DNA of 64,000 nucleotides from CAWFNW01 sp963817405. Its GTDB lineage: Bacteria; Actinomycetota; Coriobacteriia; Anaerosomatales; Anaerosomataceae. Every line of letters starts with the position of its first letter. Positions within the stretch are counted from its first letter, which is position 1. Shown here one piece after another: positions 8,792 through 18,622 of this stretch. The position numbers and the translations under genes were made by a program. The notes beneath the pieces are model-generated. The model saw only the letters and a program-made list of their open reading frames with translations, searched no databases and was not told the origin of the DNA. Location of the stretch: contig CAWFNW010000003.1 of the NCBI GenBank assembly GCA_963817405.1, forward strand, positions 186,001 through 250,000, in the 5' to 3' direction.

Positions 8792-10300
8792 CTACTCGGC
8801 CGCCCGTGACCCCTTCAGCGCCTCGGCCATCTCCTTCGGCACGCCGAGGCCCATGATCTGCGCCATGCGCGCCATGCCCAGCCCGAGGAAGTCGAAGTGC
8901 GCTCCGTAGTCCTTCATCATTTCCTTCATGGCTGAAAGCATGTACCGGCGCTTGAAGCCTTCGGGGAGGGAGAGTATCTCCTTCATCTTGGCTGCGTAGA
9001 ACGTCATGTAGCAGCGGCCGAGGGCGAGCGAGACCTCCTCCATCGTCATCTCGTAGGGCTCGATGATCGGGTCGACGAGGTTGTACTTGGAGTAGTCCCA
9101 CACGCGGATGCGATCCTTCATCTCCTCGAAGAGGGGAGTGAACGGCATCGGCGTGATGACCGGGAAGACCGCGATGTCCGGGTTCAAGCGGATCGCCTCA
9201 GACGTGGTCTGCTTGATGGAGTCCCACGTCTCGTTCGGAAAGCCGATCATGAACGACGCTTCTATCATGATGTCGTTCGCCTTGAGCAGGTCGATCGCCT
9301 GCTTGTTCTGGTCGACTGTCGTGCCCTTGTTCAGGCTGTTGAGCATCTCGTCGCTGCTGGTCTCGGCGCCAAGGTAGACGTGGATGATGCCGGCGTCGTG
9401 GTACTTGGTGAGGATGTCCGCATCACGGATGATGTCCTCGACGCGGGTCTCGATGAGCAGGTGGACGGGGAGGTTCGCCTCGATGAGCAAGTCGAGAAGC
9501 GTCTCCCAACGCTCGCGGTCGCAGGTCGGGTAGGCGTCGATGAGCGTGATGAACTCGACTTCGTAGGTCTCCACGAGGTGGCGGATCTCCGCGAGTACCG
9601 GCTCGGCCTTGCGCGCCCGCCAGTCACCCCGCCAGAAGAGGCGCTGGCTGCAGAACGCGCAGCCCATCATGCAGCCGCGGGACGTGAGGATCGACGCCAT
9701 CCGGCCCCACGGGTCGATGTTGTAGCGGTAGTCAGGCCAGTCGAGCAGGTGCCAGGCGACCTCGAGGGCATCGAGATCGGCGATGTGAGGCCGCATCGGC
9801 GTGGCGATGACCTCGCCGTCCCGCATGAAGGCGATCCCCCTGACCTCGTCGAGCGATCCTGCGGGAAGCGTCGCCAGAAGCTCGACGAGCGTCTCCTCGT
9901 TCTCGCCCCTGATCACGATGTCGACCTTGTCGGCGTCGCCCTTCAGGAGCTCCTCGTACATGAAGGTGGGGTGCGGACCGCCGATCATCGTGATTATGGT
10001 GGGGTCGACCGACTTCGCCACGCCCAGGGCGTTGATCGCCCCGGGTACGGTCGCGGTGCTGATAGCGCCGGTCACGGGCAGGTAGTCGAGCGACATGACG
10101 TAGTCGGGGCGGTACTCCTCGACGACCTGCCGGATGTCGTCATAGGTCTTGTCCTTGTTCATCGCGTCGTAGATGCGTGCTTCGTGACCCGCCTTGAGCG
10201 CGGCGCCCGCGAGGTAGGCGAGTTGCAGCGGCGGCCAGTTGCCGATCGTCTGAACGCCCCAGCACTTGTAGGGCGGCGTTACGAAGAGAATCTTGCTCAT
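8792..10300 (-). CDS. B12-binding radical SAM protein
   Basis: A radical SAM enzyme with an N-terminal cobalamin-binding-like domain (about residues 1-150) and a radical SAM barrel with the cluster motif C210-x3-C214-x2-C217 (SRGCMMGCAFC). The family includes methyltransferases, cyclases and other C-C bond enzymes such as BchE-type proteins; substrate cannot be assigned. No DxHxxG motif is seen, as in many B12 radical SAM proteins. The ATG at 10300 follows a good GGAGG. It lies 63 bases downstream of the acyl-CoA synthetase gene on the same strand, so it may belong to the 2-oxoacid/acyl-CoA operon. It converges with the O-antigen-ligase-like gene. Confidence 0.85.
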   Translation of the reverse strand: MSKILFVTPPYKCWGVQTIGNWPPLQLAYLAGAALKAGHEARIYDAMNKDKTYDDIRQVVEEYRPDYVMSLDYLPVTGAISTATVPGAINALGVAKSVDPTIITMIGGPHPTFMYEELLKGDADKVDIVIRGENEETLVELLATLPAGSLDEVRGIAFMRDGEVIATPMRPHIADLDALEVAWHLLDWPDYRYNIDPWGRMASILTSRGCMMGCAFCSQRLFWRGDWRARKAEPVLAEIRHLVETYEVEFITLIDAYPTCDRERWETLLDLLIEANLPVHLLIETRVEDIIRDADILTKYHDAGIIHVYLGAETSSDEMLNSLNKGTTVDQNKQAIDLLKANDIMIEASFMIGFPNETWDSIKQTTSEAIRLNPDIAVFPVITPMPFTPLFEEMKDRIRVWDYSKYNLVDPIIEPYEMTMEEVSLALGRCYMTFYAAKMKEILSLPEGFKRRYMLSAMKEMMKDYGAHFDFLGLGMARMAQIMGLGVPKEMAEALKGSRAAE

Positions 10301-10363
10301 GCGGTTACGTCCTCCGTGGGTTGGTTGACTGGCACTGTCCCTCATCCTAACACTCGTCTTGCC

Positions 10364-12037
10364 TCAGTCGCGGACGCCACTTTCCCGCCGCAACTGCGCG
10401 CGCTTGATCTTGCCACCAAGAGTCTTGGGCAGCTCGTCGACGAACTCGACGATGCGCGGGTACTTGTACGGAGCCGTCGTCTTCTTCACGTGGTTCTGGA
10501 GCTCCTTGGCGAGCTCGCCGGACGGCTTCCAGCCCTTCGCAAGGACCACGGTCGCCTTCACCACGAGCCCGCGAACCGGGTCGGGCGCCGCGGTGACCGC
10601 GCACTCCACGACCGCCGGGTGCTCGATGAGCGCGCTCTCGACCTCGAACGGGCCGATCCGATACCCGGAGCACTTGATGACGTCGTCGTTCCGGCCGACG
10701 AACGTGAAGTAGCCGTCCGAGTCGCGCCAGGCAACGTCTTGCGTGTCGTAGTACTCGCCGCCGACCGCGGCCTTAGTCAATGCGGAGTCGTGGTAGTAGC
10801 CCACGAAGAGGCCTGGCGGGTACGCGCGCTTGAGGCCCGTGACGCAGATGGTGCCCTCCTCGCCGTCTTCGCACTCGAGGCCCGTGTCGTTCAGCAGCTT
10901 GATGTTCAAGAGTGGCGACGGCTTGCCCATCGAACCGGGCTTTGGCTCGACCCACGGGAACGTGGCCACCAGCACGGGTCCCTCGGTCTGTCCAAACCCT
11001 TCGCGGATCCGCTTGCCCGTGGACTCGAGCCACTTGTGCGTGACCTCGGCGTTGAGGGGTTCGCCCGCTGTCGCGAAGGTCGCCACTGACGACAGGTCGT
11101 ACGCCGAGACGTCCTCCTGGAGCATGAAGCGGTACATGGTCGGTGGCACGCAGAAGGTGGTGATGCGATAGTCCTGCACCTTCTGCATGAGCGTCGTGGG
11201 CACGAACTTCTTCATGTCGTAGCCGAACACCGTGGCGCCGCAGATCCACTGGCCGTAGATCTTGCCCCAGCCGAACTTGGCCCAGCCCGAGTCGGACACG
11301 CTTAAGTGCAGCGTATTCTCCTTCACCTGCTGCCAGTACCTCGCCGTGATGATGTGGCCGAGCGGGTGCACGAAGTTGTGCATCACCATCTTCGCCAGGC
11401 CCGTCGTGCCCGAGGTGAAGTAGATGAGCATCGTGTCGTCATTGTGCGTCCCGGCATCACCGGTGGGCCGGACCCACTCGTCGGAGTGCTTCTCGACGAG
11501 CTCGTCGAATGAGAGCCAGCCCTCCCTCGTGCCGGCCACGACGACACGTTGCCGAATGCTCGGAGCTTCGGGCAGGGCCTCGTCGACCTGGCCGATGACG
11601 TAGTCGTCGTCGACACACACGATCGCCTTTACACCGGCGCTCTCGGCGCGGTAGATGAGGTCCTTCTTCGTCAGCTGCACCGAACCGGGAATGAGAATCG
11701 CACCGATCTTGCAGAGCGCGCTGGCGCACACCCAGTACTCCCAGCGCCGGCGCAGGATCAGCATCACCACGTCACCCTTGGAGATCCCAAGGGCGGAGAA
11801 CGCATTCGCGGCACGGTTCGAGAGTCGCGAGATGTCAGTGAAGGTGAACGTGCGCTCCGCGCCGTCGTCGTCGCACCAGACAAGGGCGCGCTTCTCGGGC
11901 TCCACGCGGGCCCACTCATCGACCACGTCGTACCCGAAGTTGAAGTTCTCGGGCACGGTGATGGCGAAGTTCAGGGTGAAGTCCTCGTACGAGTCGAACT
12001 CGATGCGGGGGCAGTACTTCTTGAGGATGTGGTCCAT
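10364..12037 (-). CDS. AMP-forming acyl-CoA synthetase (copy 1)
   Basis: An adenylating enzyme that would activate a carboxylic acid with ATP and CoA. At 557 residues it is full length: the phosphate-binding motif YFTSGTTGLAK (about 206-216), the GFGQTE motif, the hinge region with YRIGPFEVE and the C-terminal catalytic lysine motif PKTLGGKIKR. The N-terminus (FNFGYDVVD) is of the acetyl/medium-chain acyl-CoA synthetase type rather than long-chain. It follows the XRE-cupin gene by 6 bases. The second copy at 16838-18594 shares its layout and many motifs (NFGYDV, ILRRxxxFW, PGSMGKPSP). Substrate unknown; branched-chain or aryl acids from 2-oxoacid breakdown are plausible. Confidence 0.9.
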   Translation of the reverse strand: MDHILKKYCPRIEFDSYEDFTLNFAITVPENFNFGYDVVDEWARVEPEKRALVWCDDDGAERTFTFTDISRLSNRAANAFSALGISKGDVVMLILRRRWEYWVCASALCKIGAILIPGSVQLTKKDLIYRAESAGVKAIVCVDDDYVIGQVDEALPEAPSIRQRVVVAGTREGWLSFDELVEKHSDEWVRPTGDAGTHNDDTMLIYFTSGTTGLAKMVMHNFVHPLGHIITARYWQQVKENTLHLSVSDSGWAKFGWGKIYGQWICGATVFGYDMKKFVPTTLMQKVQDYRITTFCVPPTMYRFMLQEDVSAYDLSSVATFATAGEPLNAEVTHKWLESTGKRIREGFGQTEGPVLVATFPWVEPKPGSMGKPSPLLNIKLLNDTGLECEDGEEGTICVTGLKRAYPPGLFVGYYHDSALTKAAVGGEYYDTQDVAWRDSDGYFTFVGRNDDVIKCSGYRIGPFEVESALIEHPAVVECAVTAAPDPVRGLVVKATVVLAKGWKPSGELAKELQNHVKKTTAPYKYPRIVEFVDELPKTLGGKIKRAQLRRESGVRD

Positions 12038-12043
12038 GACGCG

Positions 12044-12595
12044 CTACTCGGCGATGATCGTGACGAACTGCGCCGGCTCGTCCCCGCCGCAGCGCTGGCC
12101 GTGCGGGTGCAGCGGGTTGAAGAAGATGCTGTCCCCTGGCTCGAGCGTGAGGTCTCTGTCGTCGAACGTGATGATGACCGTGCCACGCATCACCAGGTTG
12201 AACTCCTGCCCTGCGTGCGTGACCAGCTCCGCCGGCTCGTCGGTGGGGTCGAGCGTCACCAGCAGCGGCTGCATGATCTTGCGGGTGAACCCCCACGCGA
12301 GGTCCTGGTAGTAGTAGCCCGGGTAGCGGTCGACGGTGCGGCCGGTGCCGGCCTTCACGACCTGGTAGGTATCGAGCTTCGACGAGATTCCCGTGAGGAT
12401 TGCGTTCAGGTCGACCCCGAACCGGCTGGCCATGTGGAAGATGGCCGAGATCGGCACGTCTGCGCCGGTCTCCTCGTAGGCGGTGTACGTCGTGGTGTCC
12501 ACGCCAAGTTCTGAGGCCATCTCCTCTCGCGAGACGTCGAACGCCTCACGCAGGCCGCGAATGCGCTGGCCGATCTGCTCCAACTCGGTGGTCAT
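12044..12595 (-). CDS. XRE-family regulator with C-terminal cupin (copy 1)
   Basis: A DNA-binding protein of 183 residues. The N-terminal helix-turn-helix (about residues 8-65, LEQIGQRIRGLREAFDVSR onwards) is of the XRE type. The C-terminal half (about 110-180) is a small beta-barrel cupin, a likely sensor for a carboxylate or related ligand. The ATG at 12595 follows GGGGGAC; longer upstream starts lack such a site. It is followed by an acyl-CoA synthetase gene 6 bases on, exactly as its paralogue at 16220. The regulator-plus-synthetase pairing suggests each regulator senses the substrate of its own synthetase; this is inference. Confidence 0.88.
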   Translation of the reverse strand: MTTELEQIGQRIRGLREAFDVSREEMASELGVDTTTYTAYEETGADVPISAIFHMASRFGVDLNAILTGISSKLDTYQVVKAGTGRTVDRYPGYYYQDLAWGFTRKIMQPLLVTLDPTDEPAELVTHAGQEFNLVMRGTVIITFDDRDLTLEPGDSIFFNPLHPHGQRCGGDEPAQFVTIIAE

Positions 12596-12626
12596 CGCTC
12601 GTCCCCCAGGCTCGTGACGAATGGGG

Positions 12627-13219
12627 CTACTCGGCGCTCCAACCCTCGGGCAAGGAACACACGGGGGAGGACTCACCGTCCTCGTTCGTCATGCCGATCT
12701 CGAACGCCTTGCGGTTCGGCCCGAGCAGGTGCTGCTTCTTGGCCGGCACGCTCTTCACGATGGCGGCATCGAGCGTCATCGGATCGCAGAAGCCGATCTC
12801 GCGCAGGAGCTTGCCGACGAGGATGACGCTTGCGAGCCCCTTGAGGCCGTTCGCCTCGGCGAGCTCGGTCGCGGGGACAGGGTAGACGGTCACGTCGTGG
12901 CGCTCGGGCAGGCGCGAGATCATCGTGGAGTCGAGGATCACCTTGCCGCCGGGCACGACGTCGCCGGCGAACTTGTCGAGCGACGGTTGGTTCATGGCGA
13001 CGAGCACGTCAGGCTCCAGTACGAGCGGCGAGCCGATGGGCTCGTCCGAGAGGCAGACGCTGCAGTTGGCCGTGCCGCCGCGCATCTCGGGGCCGTACGA
13101 CGGCAACCACGACAGCTCGCGGCCCTCGATGAGGCCTGCGTAGGCGATGAGCTTGCCTGCGAACAGGATTCCCTGCCCGCCGAAGCCTGCAAGCAGCAGG
13201 TTCAGGGACGGCTTGGGCA

Positions 13220-13220
<1 letters not shown>
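12627..13220 (-). CDS. 2-oxoacid:ferredoxin oxidoreductase, gamma subunit
   Basis: The small subunit of a 2-oxoacid:acceptor oxidoreductase, which converts a 2-oxoacid and CoA into acyl-CoA, CO2 and reduced ferredoxin. At 197 residues it carries the family motifs GFGGQGILFAGK near the start and the SYGPEMRGGTANC segment near residue 45. The ATG at 13220 overlaps the beta-subunit stop (TGATG); a GTG one codon upstream is also possible. It is the last oxidoreductase gene of the set, 31 bases before the XRE-cupin gene. Confidence 0.92.
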
Positions 13221-14044
<824 letters not shown>

Positions 14045-15141
14045 CGCGGGCCCCCTTCCGACGCCGGGGCGTCGCGACAAGCTCGGCCGCGATCCGCTCG
14101 ATTGCCGCGAGCGTCTCGGCCGGCGTGGGTATGATGCCGCCGGCGCGCCCGAAGAACTCGACCGGCTTGCGCCCGCACACCACAAGCCGCACGTCGTCGA
14201 CCATCTGGCCCATGTTCATCTCCACGGTCAGGAACGCCTCGGCGTGCTCCGCTGCGGCACCGATCACGTCCGCCGGGAACGGCCACAGCGTGATGGGGCG
14301 GACGAGTCCGGCCTTGATGCCCTTCTCGCGGGCCTTGTTGACGGCGCTTCTGGCCACGCGCGCGGACGCGCCGAAGGCCACGACCACGATGTCGGCATCC
14401 TCGACCAGGTACTGCTCGGCGCGCTGTTCGGTGGCCTTGATCATCGCGTAGCGCTCGTATCGCTCGATGTTGGTCTGCTCCAGCCGCTCGGGCGCCAGGT
14501 GGAGCGAGTTCACGATGTTGTGGGGGCGCTCGCACTCATGGCCGGTGACAGCCCAGGGCTTGGCGGGAAGGTCGGTCTTGGGCTCGGGCAGCACGACCGG
14601 CTCCATCATCTGGCCAAGCATGCCGTCGGCGAGGATCATGACCGGCGTGCGGTACTCGTCAGCCAGGTCGAACGCCCTGAAGACGTAGTCGGTCATCTCC
14701 TGGACGGTGGACGGCGCGAGTACGATCAGGTGGAAGTCGCCGTGGCCGGCCGCTCGCGTGGCTTGGAAGTAGTCGGACTGGGACGGCTGGATGCCGCCAA
14801 GGCCCGGGCCGCCGCGCTGCACGTTGATGATGACCGCGGGAAGGTCCGCGCCGGCGATGTAGCTTATTCCCTCGCTCTTGAGCGAGATGCCGGGCGAGCT
14901 CGACGACGTCATCGCGCGCTTTCCGGCCGCGGCCGCGCCGTACACCATGTTGATGGCCGCGATCTCGCTCTCGGCCTGCAGGTACGTGCCGCCCTCCTTG
15001 GGCATGCGCTTGGCCATGTAGGCGGCGAGCTCGGTCTGCGGGGTGATGGGGTAGCCGAAGAAGAACCGGCACCCTGCGCGGATCGCCGACTCGGCGAGCG
15101 CCTCGTTACCCTTCATCAGGACTTTCTCGGACACCTGATTC

Positions 15142-15348
15142 CTACCTTTCGACCGTGATCGCTACGTCGGGGCACATCAGCGCGCACGAGGCGCAACCCG
15201 TACAGAGCGACTCGTCCGTGAGCATCGCGGGGTGGTAGCCCTTGTCGGTGATCGTCTCGGGATCGAGCACGATGCAGTCCCGAGGGCACACGGCGACGCA
15301 GAGCCCGCATCCCTTGCAGTAGCGTCCTTCGACGATGATTCTCGGCAT
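15142..15348 (-). CDS. 2x[4Fe-4S] ferredoxin-type delta subunit
   Basis: A 68-residue protein with two clusters of cysteines, CKGCGLCVAVCP and CTGCASCALMCP, each typical of a [4Fe-4S] site. It passes electrons from the 2-oxoacid oxidoreductase to free ferredoxin. The ATG at 15348 is preceded by GAGGTAGGC. It starts the oxidoreductase subunit set (delta, alpha, beta, gamma), 7 bases before the alpha gene and 2 bases after the P-loop ATPase gene. Confidence 0.93.
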   Translation of the reverse strand: MPRIIVEGRYCKGCGLCVAVCPRDCIVLDPETITDKGYHPAMLTDESLCTGCASCALMCPDVAITVER

Positions 15349-15350
15349 GC

Positions 15351-16073
15351 CTACCTCGCATCCCTGCGGACCTCGGGATCGTCCTCCCAAGGGGTACGAA
15401 CATGAATCGTAACAGGATAGGCGTTTTCCACGTACGTTGCAGCGCCGGGTTCGGTTGAGAACTCGCCGGCAAGACGCTCGGGCACCGTGGTGAACAGGAG
15501 CGGGAGACCCAGGCGCGCTGCGGTATCGCGCGCGAATCCGAGCGAGTCGAGCACGGTTGCTGCCGTCGTCTCGTCCCGCAGATGCGAGTTGTTCACCACG
15601 CCGGTCGCCTTGAGGTGCGACGAGTGCTCGATCTCCCCGAGGAGCGCAGCCGCCTCGGCGGGGGTGGCGGTGAGGTTCCGATATCGGTTGATGACGTAGA
15701 GCATGGAGTGGTCGATCGCCTGGATCTCCTTCGAGAAGCGCCCAAGCGCGGTCGCGCCGACATCGTCGCCGCCCACATCGAAGATCACCGCGCCGGCAGT
15801 GTCGAACGCCGAGTACACCGCGGCGGAGAGCGACGGGGTGTCGAGCGTCGTGCCCGCGAACGTCGGCGAGATGACCCGCACGCCGCGCCGCTCCAGCATC
15901 GCCGCGTAGTCCGACGAGCGGAAGTACGGGTTCACGATGTCGAGGTCCACGAGCATGACGTCCGCATGCCGCTCGGTCAGGCCGAGCGCGAGGTTGATGG
16001 CGAGGTTCGTCTTGCCGCAGCCGTAGTGGCCGGTAACGACGGTGAAGCGTCCCATTTCGGGAAGACCGCGCAT
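15351..16073 (-). CDS. P-loop ATPase of MinD/SIMIBI type, first gene of the oxidoreductase operon
   Basis: A nucleotide-binding protein of 240 residues. The Walker A motif is GHYGCGKTN (about residues 15-23), unusual in ending KTN. A DLDIVNPYF segment follows near residue 45 and an FDVGGDD segment near 105, both fitting the SIMIBI class. There are no membrane segments. The ATG at 16073 has AAGGAGCG seven bases upstream; ATG 16055 is less well placed. It leads the operon and abuts the ferredoxin gene, so a role in maturing or loading the oxidoreductase or its Fe-S clusters is suggested by context only. It is divergent from the second XRE-cupin gene. Confidence 0.8.
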   Translation of the reverse strand: MRGLPEMGRFTVVTGHYGCGKTNLAINLALGLTERHADVMLVDLDIVNPYFRSSDYAAMLERRGVRVISPTFAGTTLDTPSLSAAVYSAFDTAGAVIFDVGGDDVGATALGRFSKEIQAIDHSMLYVINRYRNLTATPAEAAALLGEIEHSSHLKATGVVNNSHLRDETTAATVLDSLGFARDTAARLGLPLLFTTVPERLAGEFSTEPGAATYVENAYPVTIHVRTPWEDDPEVRRDAR

Positions 16074-16140
16074 GCGAGCGCTCCTTCGATTCTGTCGTGC
16101 AGACGGCTCGGGCACCGTCATGCTCGGCACGGCCGGACGG

Positions 16141-16170
16141 CTACAATGAATGGGCTTACCGACATTGTAG
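16141..16170. promoter_or_regulatory. Inverted repeat between divergent operons (operator or paired -10 boxes)
   Basis: CTACAATG (16141-16148) and CATTGTAG (16163-16170) are an exact 8-bp inverted repeat with a 14-base spacer, inside the 146-base gap between the ATPase gene (minus) and XRE-cupin gene (plus). Each arm contains TACAAT, a good -10 hexamer reading inward on its own strand, so the arms could also be two face-to-face promoters. No convincing -35 boxes are seen. Binding by the XRE-cupin protein encoded alongside is a natural hypothesis. Confidence 0.55.
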
Positions 16171-16182
16171 AGTGCTGAGGCA

Positions 16183-16192
16183 CGTCATGACG
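16183..16192. promoter_or_regulatory. 10-bp palindrome upstream of XRE-cupin gene 2
   Basis: CGTCATGACG is a perfect palindrome 28 bases before the XRE-cupin ATG at 16220. It is a possible second operator half, or a chance match. Confidence 0.3.
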
Positions 16193-16219
16193 CACATGTC
16201 ACTCGGGGAGGAGCGACGC

Positions 16220-16798
16220 ATGGAGCCAAGAATCGCCGAGGTGGCCGGCCGGATCCGCGCACTCCGCGAGGACATGGACCTCACGATGCAGGAGATGGCC
16301 GAGGCAACAGGGCGGACGGTCGCCGAGTACGCCGTCATGGAGACCGGCGAGACAGACCTCTCGTTCACGTTCGTGTACCGCTGCGCCGAGCGCTTCGGGG
16401 TCGACATGATCGAGCTCCTGACCGGCGAGAACCCGCACCTCACCGGGTACTCGGTCGTCCGGGCCGGAGACGGCCTCGCCATCCGACGGCGCGCGGGCTT
16501 CGAGTACCGGCACTTGGCGCCGAACTTCAAGGACAAGCGCGCGGAGCCGTTCGTGGTGACCGCGCCGTATCGGGCGTCCGATCAGGGCGTCCCGCTCCAC
16601 CTGTCGCGCCATGCCGGCCAAGAGATCGACCACGTCATCAGCGGTCGGCTTCGTTTCGCGTACGAGGACCACGTCGAGGAGCTTTCGGTCGGCGACACCG
16701 TGTACTACGACTCGGGGCGCGGGCACGGCATGGTCGCGATCGGCGGCGAACCATGCACGTTCCTGGCGATCGTGCTCCACGACGAGGCCGCGCAGTAG
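16220..16798 (+). CDS. XRE-family regulator with C-terminal cupin (copy 2)
   Basis: Paralogue of the regulator at 12044-12595: 192 residues, an N-terminal XRE helix-turn-helix (about residues 8-65) and a C-terminal cupin barrel (about 115-190, containing HAGQEIDHVISG). The ATG at 16220 has GGGGAGGAG seven bases upstream, so the earlier ATGs at 16187 and 16196 are not preferred. It precedes the second acyl-CoA synthetase gene by 39 bases. Together with the inverted repeat upstream it probably controls both divergent operons; this is inferred from position. Confidence 0.88.
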   Translation: MEPRIAEVAGRIRALREDMDLTMQEMAEATGRTVAEYAVMETGETDLSFTFVYRCAERFGVDMIELLTGENPHLTGYSVVRAGDGLAIRRRAGFEYRHLAPNFKDKRAEPFVVTAPYRASDQGVPLHLSRHAGQEIDHVISGRLRFAYEDHVEELSVGDTVYYDSGRGHGMVAIGGEPCTFLAIVLHDEAAQ

Positions 16799-16837
16799 GA
16801 GTACCGCTCTGGCGTTGGCGAGGAAGGACTCCCCCGC

Positions 16838-18594
16838 ATGCGAGACATCAACCTCCGGTACGTCGAGGAGTCGTACGACGAGAACGACATACTCGCCCGG
16901 TTCTCTCTCCACTACCCCGAGGACTTCAACTTCGGCTACGACGTCGCGGATGACATCGGCATCGCCGAACCCGACCGGCCGGCGATGGTGTGGTGCAATC
17001 CCGAGGGCGAGGAGCACGTCTTCACGTTCGGCGAGATGAAGGACTGGTCGGACAAGACCGCAGCCTACCTCGCGTCGCTCGGCATTGGACGCGGCGACAT
17101 GGTGATGGTGATCCTCAGGCGCCACTACCAGTTCTGGTTCGTGGCCACGGCGCTCCACAAGCTCGGTGCCGTCATGATTCCAGCGACGTTCATGCTGAAG
17201 GAGCACGACCTCACGTACCGTCTCAACAGCGCCGGCGTAAAGGCGCTCATCTGCACCTCAGTGGGCGAGATCGCGGCAACCGCGGATGGGGTTCAGGCCC
17301 AGTGTCCGTCGCTCGACATCAAGATCATCGTGAACGGTGCAGGTGGCGGGACGATGGTCGGAGCGGCGAGCGGAGAGAACGGCGAGCCGCTCGGCGCGGC
17401 GCTCTCGGGACCGGGCGGCATCTGCGCGAGTCCCGGCATTCGCGAGGGCTGGCACGACTTCAACTCCGGCGTGCGCGCCGCCTCCGCCGGCTTCGAGCGC
17501 GTCGGGACGCTCGCGGCAGACCCCTTCTTGCTCTACTTCTCCTCGGGCACCTCGGGAAACCCGAAGATGGTGCTTCACGACAGCGGCTACGCGCTCGCAC
17601 ACACGTGACGGCCAAGCACTGGCACAACGTGCAGAGCGACGGTGGTATCCATCTCACGATCGCCGACACCGGGTGGGGCAAGGCCGTGTGGGGCAAGTAC
17701 TACGGCCAGTGGGTGATGGAGGCGTGCGTCTTCACCTACGACTTCGACCGCTTCGACCCCGCCGAGATACTCGCGCTCATCGCGCGCTACCGGATCACGA
17801 CGCTCTGCTGCCCGCCCACGATGTATCGCCTGATGGTGGCGGCGGGCATGGGGGAGTACGACCTCACCTGCCTGACCTACTGCACCACTGCCGGTGAGGC
17901 GCTCAACCCCGACCTGTTCGAGGCATGGCGCGAGCACACCGGCCTGGTACTCACCGAGGGATTCGGGCAGACCGAGACACCGCCACTCGTGTTCAACTCG
18001 GTGGGTATGAGGCCGAAGCCGGGCTCGATGGGCAAACCTTCGCCGCACTACACGGTGGAGATCCGGGATGACTCGGGGGCGCCGTGCCCGCCCGGCAAGA
18101 CCGGCGAGGTGGTCGTCAGGATCGACCCACGCCCCGACGGCATCATGCTCGGCTACTACCGTGATGACGCGAAGACCGCCGAGGCGATGCATGACGGCTG
18201 GTACCACACCGGCGACACAGCATGGGCGGATGAGGATGGACACTACTGGTACGTCGGGCGCAACGACGACGTCATCAAGAGCTCCGGCTACCGGATCGGG
18301 CCTTTCGAGGTGGAGAGCGTGCTCTTGGAGCACGACGCGGTGCGCGAGTGTGCGGTGACGGGCGTGCCGGACCCCGTCCGGGGCCACGCCGTGAAGGCGA
18401 CGATCGTGCTGAACGACGGCTACCGGCCCGGCGAGGAACTCGTGAAGGAGCTCCAGAGCTGGGTCAAGAAGCGGACGGCGCCGTACAAGTACCCGCGCAT
18501 CATCGACTTCGTCGACGCGCTTCCCAAGACGGTGAACGGCAAGATTCGTCGCGCGGCGATTCGCGACAACGACGCCGGGAACGACGAGGAGTAG
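16838..18594 (+). CDS. AMP-forming acyl-CoA synthetase (copy 2), frameshifted
   Basis: Second synthetase of the acetyl/medium-chain acyl type. From ATG 16838 the frame is good to residue 256 (YFSSGTSGNPKMVLHD, then SGYALAHT) and stops at 17606. From there the match continues one frame over (VTAKHWHN onward) with TGWGKAVWGK, GFGQTE, GRNDDVIKSSGYRIGPFEVE and the C-terminal PKTVNGKIRR lysine motif, to the stop at 18594. Restoring one base near 17600-17606 makes a full protein of about 585 residues. It carries about 35 more residues before the phosphate-binding motif than copy 1 (a glycine-rich stretch near 17335-17440). It is either a recent pseudogene or an indel error. Confidence 0.85.
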
Positions 18595-18622
18595 GGGACG
18601 GCTGCGCTGGACGGCGCTCTCC

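Noticed and set aside
9380..11089. Long open frame (569 codons) on the plus strand opposite the radical SAM and acyl-CoA synthetase genes
   Set aside because: It mirrors two well-supported minus-strand genes and has the Arg/Asp/Val-rich composition of antisense reading in high-GC DNA, with no family motif.
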